From the NCBI RefSeq assembly GCF_003589595.1, contig NW_020655550.1, positions 782,796 through 846,795 of the forward strand: 64,000 nt of DNA, written 5' to 3'. The translations under genes were made by a program, and so were the position numbers. Source of the DNA: Hyposmocoma kahamanoa (lineage: Eukaryota; Arthropoda; Insecta; Lepidoptera; Cosmopterigidae). Under the pieces are notes generated by a model. It had not been told where the DNA came from and did not search any database. It saw nothing but the letters and a program-made list of their open reading frames with translations. This document shows, piece by piece, positions 11,881 through 22,949 of the stretch (positions are counted from its first letter, which is position 1; the number at the start of each line of letters is the position of its first letter).

Positions 11881-11887
11881 ATGTGTC

Positions 11888-11910
11888 TGTGTGTGTGTGT
11901 GTGTGTGTGT
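11888..11910. repeat. (TG)n microsatellite
   Basis: About 11 uninterrupted TG units, with diverged units on both sides. Confidence 0.9.
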
Positions 11911-12061
11911 ATGTGTGCATGTTGTGGTTTATCTACGCATTTGTCATTGTATTGGATGTAAAAGTTTTTCAGTTTCAGTATGCGACCTCTAAAGCTAAAT
12001 TGTCTTTACGCGAAATTTGTTCTAAATTGTGGAACAGCAATACATGGTCTTCTCTTATATT

Positions 12062-12113
12062 CACAAATCTGCTCTCGCAACCTTGCCACCCAGGTTGCGA
12101 GAGCAGATTTGTG
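12062..12113. repeat. Perfect 22-bp hairpin with 8-nt loop
   Basis: The arm CACAAATCTGCTCTCGCAAC continuing CT (12062-12083) is matched exactly by its reverse complement at 12092-12113, around loop TGCCACCC. It lies inside no gene model. It could be a small-RNA hairpin, a fold-back remnant or a replication template-switch product. Confidence 0.9.
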
Positions 12114-12369
12114 GTATCTTTGTGTAATGTTGTATATATATAACTGTCTTATGGCAAGCAAATTACACTCATTGTACAACATCTCTGTACAGTATCGTCG
12201 GTTTTTGTACAGCGTTTCGTTCATTATATTTAAGTTAGGCATATTCTCTGTACGTTCCTGCTAATAAAGTTTCACATAAAGGTTAAGCCTCTTTGTTTCG
12301 CATTCTGTATTTCACTGGTGGAAATTCTGTTTACTATAAGTAAACCGGCCAGATTAACCCCAGAGTGTA

Positions 12370-12505
12370 AAGAGTTAGTTTAAAACTTCAACTGGTAAGG
12401 GCGGCGGGTAACCGATGATGGATGCACGTCGCGTCCGATCGACTAGTCTGGAAACCTTTGGGAGAGGCGTATGTTCAACAATGGACGTCTTCTGGCTGAT
12501 ATACA
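12370..12505 (+). mobile_element. RTE-type LINE 3' end fragment
   Basis: GGTAAGGGCGGCGGGTAACC and CTTTGGGAGAGGCGTATGTT on the plus strand match, in reverse orientation, the coding end of the LINE at 8815-9560. The fragment is 5' truncated. Confidence 0.55.
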
Positions 12506-12637
12506 TTTAAATATATTTGTATTACATTGAATGAACTACTACAATTGGTATTAAATGTTCATCACGTGTAATCATTCACGCTCACGTGAAACTTCAAATT
12601 CACGCTAGATAATCATAGAACAACAAATAGAGTAGAA

Positions 12638-12832
12638 GTGCTTAGTTTGCGTGGCAAGTATGTCAGCAGTACGCGACGTTCTACATACGTAAGCCCAGTC
12701 CGTCATTTTCGCGGTGTACGTTATGGTCGTGTAAATTATCTCGCGCAAGACCTAAAGTATTTTGCTAATTTGAAGTGCAAACATGGTCGCACTTGTAATA
12801 TTATCTATGGTGGTATTGCTTATCATCATTAA
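12638..12832 (+). pseudogene. Possible decayed Kaz-family exon
   Basis: The end of this frame reads AQDLKYFANLKCKHGRTCNI before a stop at 12832. Kaz-A has QDFEEHFAARGC with C-x5-C, and Kaz-B has QDAFAKRACVMKETC; the spacing C-x5-C and the QD...FA lead-in are shared. No upstream acceptor is obvious and the remaining four cysteines are absent. Same strand and region as Kaz-A and Kaz-B. A short match, so tentative. Confidence 0.3.
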
Positions 12833-13150
12833 GTCTTATTTTATTTTATTACAAAATTTAGAACAATGGCGAAATTATTGTTAAAAAGGAATTTTTTAGC
12901 GTCTTCAAAGTTCACAATTACAAGTTTGAATAAAATAAATTCATTAGATTTTTCAGATTCAAATTGTACTAAAGGCCTGTCTAAATCTGGATATAAAATC
13001 ATATTTAAATGAAACTCAAATGACTAATGAGTATGCAATCGGACTGATCATCTACAACTGTCAGTTTCTTAAAATTGAGCGACATCTAAGCGCCAAGAAG
13101 AGATTTTTAATACCTACGTAATAGCAATAAAAGATTTACTACTTTATTAC

Positions 13151-13640
13151 ATAATCTCAGTACAGAGTACTAAAAAATCGACCTCAAAAGTACGTGGAAT
13201 TATATGTAAAACTTGGTAATTATATGTTTTACCAAGTTTTATTGAAATCGGTTACCGGAAAGTGCACAAATCCGGATTCATCCCCTAGTTTGCCACTATA
13301 CGGGACTTAACACAGGAGATAATAAAAATCGGTTCTCACTACTCCTAGTACATTGAGAAAGAAAAACGCCTTGAATTGGAGAATAGGAAAATCAACAATT
13401 AAATTAATTAAATTTAGGCGCTATTTATAAAAATGAATCTTCATGCGTGAACAGCCACCCTTAGAGGTGAACGATTTTCTTCAAAATTAAATGGGACCAC
13501 TAAGGAGGGTACTTTCCAACAAAAAAAAAGAATCATCAAAATCAGTTCACAAATACCGGAGTTATCGCGTAACATACATACAAAAAAACACAGACGTATT
13601 GAGAATCTCCTCCTTTTTTTTGAAGTCGGTTAAAAATATA
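13151..13640 (+). repeat. Interspersed repeat, copy 1
   Basis: It starts ATAATCTCAGTACAGAGTAC, contains ACCAAGTTTTATTGAAATCG and AGAATCATCAAAATCAGTTC, and ends TTTTTTTGAAGTCGGTTAAA. Copies 2-4 lie at 13757-14060, 30755-31015 and 53775-54015. Copies 1 and 2 are in opposite orientation with about 115 bp between. Possibly a Helitron-like or other non-autonomous element; class not established. Confidence 0.6.
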
Positions 13641-13756
13641 AAATAGATAATTCCTTCTCCAAATACGCCACGCGATAAAGAGGTAAAACTGACAAAAAAG
13701 TTCCAGATATCAGGGATAGCTGGCAGGCATGCTTTCACAAAAAAGTTAGTAAGTAA

Positions 13757-14060
13757 GTAACTTCAAAAAAAGGAGGACGTTCTCAATTGGACTGTATTTT
13801 TTATGTATGTTGCGCGATAGCTTCGGCCGCGTGAATTTGTGAACCGATTTTGATGATTCTTGTTTTGTTGGAAAGAGCATACTTCAGTATTGATCCTATT
13901 TAAATTTGACGAACATATTCCACCTTTAAAGGTGGCAAATTAGAGAATTAATCCGGTTTCACGCACTTTACGGCAACCGATTTCAATAAAACTTGGTAAA
14001 TATATTTTCCAACTAAAGTATTTTATAAGTTCCATCAACTTTAGAGGTCGGATTTTTTAA
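13757..14060 (-). repeat. Interspersed repeat, copy 2 (inverted relative to copy 1)
   Basis: Reads AACTTCAAAAAAAGGAGG at its left end and TTTAGAGGTCGGATTTTTT at its right end, the reverse of copy 1. The central CGATTTTGATGATTCTTG and ATTTCAATAAAACTTGGTAA blocks are shared. Confidence 0.6.
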
Positions 14061-14500
14061 ATAAAAAAGTTACAATTATTTTGGTATAATAATATACCGC
14101 ATATATTTTATTGATTATATAAAATAACCTCTGGAACCAAAACTGGGATATGTTTAATTCCAGAAATTTCAGTATAGTAAACCCAAATCTAAATTTGTAC
14201 AGGAATTGAAAGTCGATATTCGCATATTTTTCATAAATAGACGTACACAAATTAGGTCAACAAAAACTCATACGAGAGTTCGCCATTGTTCTTTCGAATT
14301 TTCTGTTTATCGTAACCTTATAATTTATATATAATTTAGGTTCAATATTTGTTGTAACTTTATATATATATTTTTTTATTCTTTTGTAGTTTCACGATGA
14401 GTTCATAGAATAAATGATGTTGGCACGTTTTTTAAACACGTCCGCAAATTCCCCAGAGTCAAATAATTTTTTGGACCAATAAGGTCAAGTGGAGTGTGAT

Positions 14501-14857
14501 ATGAGAATGCAAATTAATATTTTTAATGTTGTGTTGCTCAGTTTTTTAATTATTGAGTTAAATATACACAATGTACACTCAGTTTCCAAGGAAAAATACA
14601 ATATATTCCATTTATATATGGTTCTTAAGATCAAATATGTAAAAATGATGTATTTAATTTCACAACTAAAAATCTTAAATAATTAATATCTTCTATTAGA
14701 ATTTGTAGTAGTATGTTTTACAGGAAAAATAAAACGAAGTTACAAAGATTTTCAAAATTTTACCGAAATTGGATTACGAAAGTCATTGCGTGTTACCCAA
14801 ACATTAGGTCTTGACTACAAAACCCTAATTGCTGGAACTTTATTTGCACTTGTGTGA
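14501..14857 (+). pseudogene. Possible decayed Kaz-family gene
   Basis: A frame starting at 14501 encodes a signal-peptide-like stretch (MRMQINIFNVVLLSFLIIEL). An acceptor-like TTTTACAG at 14716-14723 is followed by an open frame to a stop at 14857 with SYKDFQNFTEIGLRKSLRVT, vaguely like Kaz-A YQDFEEHF...VVTQ. No cysteines of the family pattern remain and no clean donor joins the two parts. Confidence 0.2.
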
Positions 14858-15589
14858 CTTTTTAAATCTCTATAGTTGTATTATTTTTTAAATACCTATG
14901 GTAACGTACGTTACATAGAGGAGGTGTGCAGCTACAATTATAGCAACGGAAACTTTATGCTGCTACTCAACAAACTCTCTCACTACTGAAATTGAACTGC
15001 GAGAGAATAGGGCGTAAGTGATGATCATTGTTAAGCACGCTAATACTAGCTTGTTATTGGTTCAATTTAGTCAAAAATATTCAAAATATCATTTTTAGGT
15101 AAATTCTTTTGTTCTAAAAACAAATAATCCAGACAGGAAAATACGTACTCTTTTATTTATTTAGGGAATGGCAGCTAGCCGTTTTCATTCATTTCAGCTT
15201 TTCTACGTTTAGAACGTTTATTGTTTAATTATATCTTTTTTCTGTATTGATTCTAGCCAAGCAAGAGAAATGCTATTGAACACAGAGCGGTCCAATACAA
15301 TAGTAAAGCAGTCTTGGCAATTTAAACAATAATTGGACACAATTATATAATCCCGAAAATCTAAGAACTCGATAAGCAAGCACCAACTGCATAATAATAA
15401 CTAATTCAAATAATATTTGATATTTGAAAGTTTGATAAATAATGCGATTTCCAATTTGTCATCGGCCTTCGTCAATGTTGACACGTAAAAACTGCAAGTT
15501 TTCGGTTGTCGTTAAAAATTTAGGTCATGCTTCCGGATAAATTAAAAATAATATATTAATTAAGTAACGAAGTATGAAGTAGCCCAAAA
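14858..15589. other. Intergenic sequence, little recognised
   Basis: Only the short block GAAAATCTAAGAACTCGATA at about 15355-15375 is notable. It recurs near 18435 inside the mariner-derived element and, diverged, near 16605. Confidence 0.35.
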
Positions 15590-15662
15590 TCAAAGAGCAT
15601 GACGTGCAAATGAGGAGGCCTACGCTCAGCAGTGGGTGACTAAAGGCTGAAGAAGGAGACGA
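15590..15662 (+). mobile_element. RTE-type LINE 3' end, very short
   Basis: GAGGAGGCCTACGCTCAGCA at about 15612-15631 encodes the EEAYAQQW end typical of RTE ORFs, followed by GGCTGAAGAAGG. Confidence 0.45.
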
Positions 15663-15774
15663 AGTATACGGATCAAATTGTACGTAAAGTAAACATCTCG
15701 AGAAACAACGTGGAAAATTGATAGAAAATTTAACGACTATGGGGATAAAGAAACAAAAAAGGCAGTTTTTTTTA

Positions 15775-15985
15775 TAATATCAAGTGACGGACGAACAAGT
15801 CGTGCGCCTGATGGTAAGCTGCACGCCTGTCCATAACAGTTGCAGAGCCACTCAGAGCTTTAAATCGCAAAGATCTGAGGGGCACTGCTATTGCGCCCGG
15901 TACACTGAAACATAAGTTGATAAGTCCCATGTACCTGTAATTTCACTAGGCTGCTATCGGTGACCAACCTAACCGCATCTATTTT
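15775..15985 (+). repeat. Interspersed repeat R, copy 1
   Basis: Contains CAAGTCGTGCGCCTGATGGT, AGAGCCACTCAGAGCTTTAA and AAAGATCTGAGGGGCACTGC. Other copies are the interrupted one at 17578-17995 (reverse) and 42138-42290 (forward). Likely part of a retroposon. Confidence 0.6.
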
Positions 15986-16220
15986 GAACACTTTCTATTA
16001 TTTTAGGTGATCCACTACCATTTCCAACGTGTAGCGATCGCAATACCTAAAAACTTAATTAATTTACTTTATTTAGTGTTCCGGCCTTTAATGTAAACTT
16101 ATTTTTATGTATCCGGTGAAATTAGTTTTAAAGTGCAAGTGCTAAGCAGACATGTGCGACATTAGTAATCAAAATAAGTGTATAAAATGAAAATGGTAGA
16201 ATAATTATAAGGTTCAGATC

Positions 16221-18816
16221 ATGACGAAAAATGAGTGTCTTATTATATTTATTGGTAAGAAATATAATTCCTTTAAATTGGTACTGTACAAGTTCAAAAG
16301 GTTTGTTGTTTACAACAATGCATTACTTCACACGTAAATAAAAAGTATAAATTTTCAGTCCTACGGTCACTTCTACCATGTTCATCGGGACAGGTAATAA
16401 ATCTTTTTTTAAATGCAATAATGTAATTTAAATTTAGTATAAAAATACAATTTTTAACAGACTTAAAAAAATTTTGTTTTTTTTGTGCATGTTTCGCAAT
16501 TGTGAACCAAAACAAGGTCAGTTTCTTTAATGAAAAAGTAGTAGTTTTTATTCTTTATTTAGATTCGATATTTAAATAAAAATTACATAACCTATGTGTA
16601 TTAATCGCGAAAACGTAAAAACTCGATACATAAAATAACATATATCTTTGCATAATATTAATTTACACGTCGATACTTTTATTTATCTAAAATAATTACT
16701 AGTAAATCTATAATGTTTACTATTTAGACAAATGTGACATTTGACATTGTAAAGAACTTTATAACTCATACTTTTTAAATTATCTATAGGACTACGATGA
16801 CCAGGATCCCTCAGATTCGTTTCAAGATGCTTTTGCGAAACGCGCATGTGTTATGAAAGAAACGTGTGTTATTAATAATTTGCAAATGGGTGAAATATGT
16901 ACAATCGACAAGACTGATGACAACAACAGAACGGTCTTCGAACACATATGCTTAATGCATGATTTTAATTGCAGAAAATTGGGTCGTAAGTAAAATCTTG
17001 CATAACGAATGCTGTTTTTAAATAATCCCATTTATTTTTTGTTTTTAAATAATCCCATTTTAATTTTTGTTATTTTAATTACATTGAACATTTTATATCG
17101 AATCAACGTAAGCGCTATGACACAAACAAGAGTATTGACTTTTTATGTGCGGTACTATTGTACTATTTAAGTAGAGTTTGTAGCATCTGAACCCGTGGTC
17201 GGTTTAAAGTTGCAACGGAATCCGAATGAGCCCAAATGCGAATATTGTGTGATACCGGGACCGGTTGCTTTCAAAAATAATTAAATTTGATTCGCATCCA
17301 GTCCCGGGTACAGTTACACCTCGAGATATGACGTTAAATTTGTATCGTCTGAACCCGAATTCGTGATCGGGTTCAATCAGAAAGTGACAGTTCGCACACT
17401 GTTAGATAGTAGCATTAAAGCTCCTTGTGAAAGAGTTCGTCCAGTGTAGTACTGCCAACTTACCTATCTCTGCCGCCAAGCAGTAATGTGAGCATTATTG
17501 CGTTCCGGTTTTGAAGGCTAGGGTGCTGGTGAAATTACATGAGACTTTTCAACTTATGTCTCAAGGTGATGGGCGCAGAAGTGCCCCTCAGATCCTTGCA
17601 TTTAAGGCTCAACTCACACTGGCGCAGAGTCGAAGCGTCGCGTTCGGTTTTTCAACTACAACGCATGTCGCCCGTATTCGCGCCCGGATCACAATGTGGT
17701 CGGCGTCCGACGCCTCACTGCGCGCAAGGAGGGCACGGCGACGCGCGAAACCACTCGACTTTAACCAAGCGTCGTCACGCGTCGACGCGCGATTCCGTAT
17801 TTGCATAACACAAGTTTGTACCTTAATAATGGGAAAATAGAGTTGAATATGCTATAGGCGAAAAACATGACGCGTCGCGACGATGCTTCGACTCAGCGCC
17901 AGTGTGAGTTGAGCCATAAAGGTTTGAGTGGCTCTGCAAGTGTTATGGACAGGCGTGTAGCTTACCACCAGGCCCACGACTTGGACTTGTAAGAAAAATA
18001 CTTTACGGGATCTATACTAATATAGGTAATACAGGTGTTAGAAGTTTTATTTTATTTATTTTTCATTAATTTCATACGAACAAGGCGTACAAGAAATATA
18101 ATTTAAAATAAGTATATTTTACCTCAACTCCTAAGAGTTATATTATATACAGGGCGCACTATAAGTTTCCGGAACAGACCAATTTACATAAACAATATTT
18201 AAAAAGTAATTGCAAAATTTGAAAATGGAACTATTTGGTTGTAGAATACAGATTGTTTAATCTGACTGTCACTTGCTGTGCTTGTGCTTGTGTGCTTGCT
18301 TGCTGTACTGGTCACCATGGGACCATTTCGTGACCATGGGACCTGTAAAGGGCCGGAAACGTCGGTTTGTTTGAAAAAACAAATATACGCGATTTAAATC
18401 TGGAAAAATAGTTTCATTTCCTATGTGTAACAATCGCGAAAATCTAAGAACTCGATAAATAAATTCATTTTTGACCATTTCGAATATTTTGTTCTTATTC
18501 ATTCCGGAAAGTTATAGTGCGCCTCACGTAGTAAGCGACAATATAGGTACTCTTAAATAGTAACTTTAATGTGTATTTTACAGTTTTTTTCATGGCAGCA
18601 AATTGCAAATTAGGAGACCAATTTATCAGGGATACGACTAGCTTTAGATGGCTTTATACGAACCCCACATTTTCGTACTCTACAACAACACCATGGCCTA
18701 GTTCCAGGATCACCTGGGCCATGAAACGGAGTAATAATGAGTATGTTTTAGCTAATCAAACTTTAAACAGCACAAATAATTTGACTGAGATTAAAATTGG
18801 GAATAAAATAAACTGA
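16221..18816 (+). CDS. Kaz-B: secreted Kazal-like protein, four exons
   Basis: Predicted exons are 16221-16254, 16359-16393, 16790-16985 and 18584-18816 (34+35+196+233 nt = 165 aa). Intron phases are 1, 0, 1, as in Kaz-A, -C and -E. The signal peptide MTKNECLIIFIVLRSLLPCS is split between exons 1 and 2. After an acidic stretch (DYDDQDPSDS), the cysteine domain has C43, C49, C60, C77, C84 and, in exon 4, C96, spaced x5, x10, x16, x6, x11. F73-E-H-I-C77 and C84 fit the Kazal core. Exon 4 adds a 69-residue tail after the last cysteine, rich in Ser, Thr and Asn, with sequons such as NQT, NST and NLT; NRT at N69 is in the domain. The final codons contain AATAAAATAAA just before TGA. Intron 3 holds two mobile elements. 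Secretion is well supported; the molecular target is unknown. Confidence 0.8.
17578..17995 (-). repeat. Interspersed repeat R, copy 2, split by an insertion
   Basis: 17578-17605 (GTGCCCCTCAGATCCTTGCA) and 17916-17985 (GAGTGGCTCTGCAAGTGTTA, then TGTAGCTTACCACCAGG) are the two halves of repeat R on the minus strand. They are separated by the inverted-repeat element at 17606-17915, so the element inserted later. Confidence 0.65.
17606..17915. mobile_element. Inverted-repeat MITE, probably Harbinger-type
   Basis: The left end GGCTCAACTCACACTGGCGC (17606-17625) matches the reverse complement of the right end (17896-17915); similarity continues inward through GAGTCGAAGC. TAA precedes the left end (17603-17605) and lies one base beyond the right end (17917-17919), suggesting a 3-bp TAA target duplication as in PIF/Harbinger elements. 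The interior is GC-rich, and its open frames are composition artefacts. It sits in Kaz-B intron 3, inside repeat R. Confidence 0.75.
18157..18519. mobile_element. Mariner-derived MITE (internal deletion)
   Basis: Termini CACTATAAGTTTCCGGAA (18157-18174) and TTCCGGAAAGTTATAGTG (18502-18519) are near-perfect inverted repeats and match the ends of the mariner at 24509-25780. The sequence just inside the left end (ATAAACAATATTTAAAAAGT) is the reverse complement of the region inside the right end of that mariner. The transposase is gone. Located in Kaz-B intron 3, about 65 bp before exon 4. Confidence 0.75.
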
Positions 18817-19368
18817 AAATCGGCAGTTTCATATATGTTTCGTAGCTTGAGAACTTATTTGGTTGGACTCTGAAATAGTGGTGCTAAAGGTTGCTTTTCT
18901 ACTGCAACATAATTATACGACAGCCTAATGTGACTTGGAAATGTATTTCGAAGTGGAACTACTCGTTAGTAGGTAAACAAGTATTTTGCTTCTTGAAAGC
19001 TTTAACATTTTATGAACAGTAAATGAAGCAACAATTTCAAAAAAGGAGTTGTTATATTGGTTTTATAAGTTCATGCAATGCAGGTTGTGTGTAATATTTT
19101 ATTATATATATATCCAGTACTCCCTGCACAGTATGTACTCTTAACGCCATCTAGCTGGTAAAGTTGAGACTAAGACGTCATTCAACCGATTGTCGGTTGA
19201 ACAACTTGAATAACGATTGCAGTTGGTGTAGTTAAAACTTACCAATAGGTGACGCCGCTCACGTCGAACTCAAAGGAATGTCATAAATTGTTTAAATAGT
19301 ACAGAAAGTAGTTTTAAGCGTAATGTTAAATATATGTCACTTAAAACAGTGAGAAATAATTTTTACTA

Positions 19369-19374
19369 AATAAA
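19369..19374 (+). terminator. Candidate polyadenylation signal downstream of Kaz-B
   Basis: AATAAA about 550 bp after the Kaz-B stop. A hexamer inside the last codons (18802-18807) is an alternative only if the message ends just past the stop. Confidence 0.2.
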
Positions 19375-19489
19375 TCATACTTCTCCTACTCAGTTTCTAA
19401 AAATATCTAGACTATTTAACATATTATAACATTTTTTTGGAATGATGTTAATTTCTAATTAATAATTACGTAATTCATTTTAAATTTTA

Positions 19490-19640
19490 CAGACAGATTA
19501 TTATTGTTTCAAGAGAAAATCACATAAAATCACAAGAGAAATAAATGTAAATTATACAAATATCCCGAATCGAACCCGGGATCTCTACGTGACAGACCAG
19601 CATGATAACCGTTCGGCCACCGAGGCAGTTAAATCGTAAT
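19490..19640 (-). mobile_element. tRNA-derived SINE
   Basis: The minus strand reads CTGCCTCGGTGGCCGAACGG (A-box side, about 19608-19627) and GATCCCGGGTTCGATTCGGG (B box, about 19563-19582), then CATTTATTTCTCTTGTG. Same family as the SINE at 10295-10530. It is tRNA-like but not a plausible intact tRNA. Confidence 0.6.
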
Positions 19641-22600
19641 AGACGCTGAAAACATTTTGATGTCAAGTCTCTTACACAGTTTTCATTAAATTAGTTATAT
19701 CCGTTTCAATGTCACTTTCTCTAGATTGCAATTGTAAATATTATAATATTTACAATTGCAATACATTACGGCACAGCAAAAGATTTTGGCAGACTGTATA
19801 TAATCTTTATGTTTGGCCAACAGTGTACGTTCATGAACATTGTGACTGTAATAATTAGTTTTCTTTATAAATTACTTTATGATATCTAACATTGTACGTA
19901 ATTTAATAAAATATTGAATAAAACAATATTAAAACTTTCATAGTTTTCTCACGGGAGGTGCTACGGTAAGGTTTGCTGACTCGTTCTGTAGCTCAAACGT
20001 TTCTTACACTACTCAATTCCATGGACCTATATTAAGGAGAGCGTGGCCCCTAATTACGGTGCCACTCTTTTTACTTATATGTCGTCCAGAATATCTCCCT
20101 AACTTTTATTACACCTCCCGAAGTTATTCACAGCGTCGCCTTACCTTCTCAAACTCGTATCTTAAAGCACAAAGTTACTGAGATGCAAAAAATGGATTGT
20201 ACATACAAATTTTGCGGGCTGATTTCATATCACATTTGCTTCATATTCACACACTGGCTTTTACTTATTCTTAAAGGAATGCATCCATATTAACACCCTT
20301 GATAAGAAATTTAAAATAAATAGAAAGTTTTACCATCTTCTGAATAATCACTCTTTATAAGATACGAGTATGAGAAAGTAAGGCATCGATAGGGTCGCTT
20401 GAGATAGGGTAGTGTAGCGTATCAGCCATTGGGAGAGCGATAACTCGCGTTAACCGACAAAATGTTGCTGGATACAAGTCCAGTCGGAGCGAAAGAATTT
20501 TTCTTTGAGTTTGCTCGATCTTTGTATAAATTATAACAACAAAGTAGTTAAAAAATATATAAATAAAATAAATAATATCAATTTAAACATACTTGTATAA
20601 TAGTGCACCGTCATTGATGACGTCCTCGGATTCTTTCCAAACAAAAAATATCTCCTATAATTGTAAAAGATTATCTAGCCAAGGATGCCGAAAATATCCG
20701 TTATGCGTTTCTCAAACGGTACAATAGGAAATAGCGATTGTATCGCTGCACCGTTACCGACAGCACTGAGTAACTGATCGCACCCCTTAGCATTTTAATC
20801 GGTATCAACATTTTTAGTAGGCACCCGATTAAAATTCAACCAACTCACGCGGCACGTGTTGAATAAAGCGTGTCTAAAACGATTAGAATTAAAAACCGTA
20901 AAAACAAAGAGTAATATTGTGTTATTTACTAATCTTAAATTCAGGGTGTGAGGTAAAGTCGTGTACATGCGGCGGACACGTGGCATAGAACATGGAAATC
21001 GTGCATTTTGTTTGACATCAGTGGAGGGGAACGTTCGACTGAAATATCGACATCTGAGATTTGTTTTTAATCAACACTACAGTTATTACGGTTTCAAATA
21101 TGCGCTAAAATAAAAGTAATCTCACAATTACAACGCTTTTTATGGCTACTGGTTGTTAATAATCAAGTGGAATACAAATACTTTAAAAAGTTCTTCAAGC
21201 GTACCTCAGTTATTTTGATATTATGCTTTAAAGTTAAGGTACGGTATAATATTCGGACGCAACCTAACTAATGTGAACTCAGTAGTTAAGCTATAAAAAA
21301 GAATGTGTGAGAGCAATTTGTCGATTGTAACAATATTTTAAAGATCTTCGACTACTAAGTGTTCTTTCACTTCTACGAAACTGCCAAATACGTTGGGATG
21401 CATGCACCTGCATTTAGTTCACAAATACCCACTCTAAATTCAAGACTTTATGACAAACTTCGTTTTATTCTTATAAATTTCATGTTTTGTAATGACGACA
21501 AAATTTACGATGATTTATCGAAGCACTAACTCGAAAAGTTTTAGTCTATTAAAATTATTACAAATTATTGATCTGTAAACTACAGACTTACCAGTTCCCA
21601 TGTGTGTTATTATTACAAAAACACAGAATGTTACACCTACTTTAGTCTATAGAGGCGTATGTGATACATGTCATATTCTATACAATCTGCGTTTTCAAAA
21701 ATTAATGTAATTTTTACTATAACTTTATTTCTAGTCACATCTCGTAAATAGACTGTAATTAAAATGAATATCTCAGACTCCAGACAAAACTACTTTAATT
21801 TTTAAATTCTTCGTCCTGGTGTTAAATTTCAAATAGAATAAATATGTATAAATTCAGTTCGATGAAATTTAGTACTCATTTTCTCAATTGTCTTAACCTT
21901 ACCTATCGATAATTACTCTTTACCAGAAACACTTTTTTCATCACTACTACAAACTCGCAATCGTGCGCTGAACAATCGATTGTTTTCGTTATCGATTCAT
22001 TTCGATTAACATGAGTGTAGGATTCATTGCAGCTTTGACAGAATTCACTTTATATGCAAAGAGTGACTTTAATGAGTGCGGCTTGTGCATTTGCTATCGA
22101 CACAATTATTTTATAAAGTTATGGTTTTCCCATTTGTATATTTAGTTGGTCAACGATATAAATTCTGAAATAATTCTATAGCTAAAATATTAAAAGGGAT
22201 TACTAAACCGAAAGCAAGAAAAAGATAAATATATGCGGAACACTCTATTACATCGGGATTGCAAAAGTTTAATTATTTCAACAGGATTTCTTCGGCGTTT
22301 GTGTATAAAGCAGGTTTGACGTGTGATGTAATCTATCCGCGTTGTTATGTTCCTTTTTAAAGGGAATCCAGGATGTGTGGATATTTGCATGAATATTTAT
22401 CATCAATATTGTGAATTCTGTCGTAAACGGCATTTTAATGCATTTCTATCTGCTTCTATTTTAAATAAGTATTGCAATTTTCATTGTTGTTCGTTCCCGT
22501 CACTAGATGTTATAAAAAAAAATTGAACAACAATTACAAGTTTGTTCATCGCTTGTATGTATGTTTAACCATTGTTTAAAATGGTTTATTTAGCTAACCA

Positions 22601-22949
22601 TCTAACAATTAATTAATCTACAAATAAAAATAAAACATTTTTATTACATATTAACAAACTATATTTTTCTAGTCCATAATTGTTTCCGACGTTGACATTG
22701 TTTCGTAACAAAACCTAATGCGACCCAGATAACCGAGAACGGAGGCAATTTCCCACAGGCGATGTGACTGGAAATTATTATCATCTGATAATTTATTAAT
22801 TTGCTTTCCATTAACGAAGCTAATGCCGAGAGAGGCCCTTAATGTTTTATGTATAGTAGGCAATGAGAATTGATTTTATTAAGCTAATATTTAAAGTATT
22901 GAGAATAAATCACACCGTATTGGGCGCGTATTGTACGTATACATCCCGT
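19641..22949. other. Gene-free stretch
   Basis: No exon, RNA gene or element was recognised. Open frames at 20795-20986, 22190-22390 and 22669-22863 (all minus) show no domain, signal peptide or convincing splice context. Possible short regulatory islands cannot be told from sequence alone. Confidence 0.35.

Noticed and set aside
17511..17840. Overlapping 89-109 codon frames on both strands
   Set aside because: They cover the GC-rich inverted-repeat MITE; the openness comes from composition and the frames have no domain.
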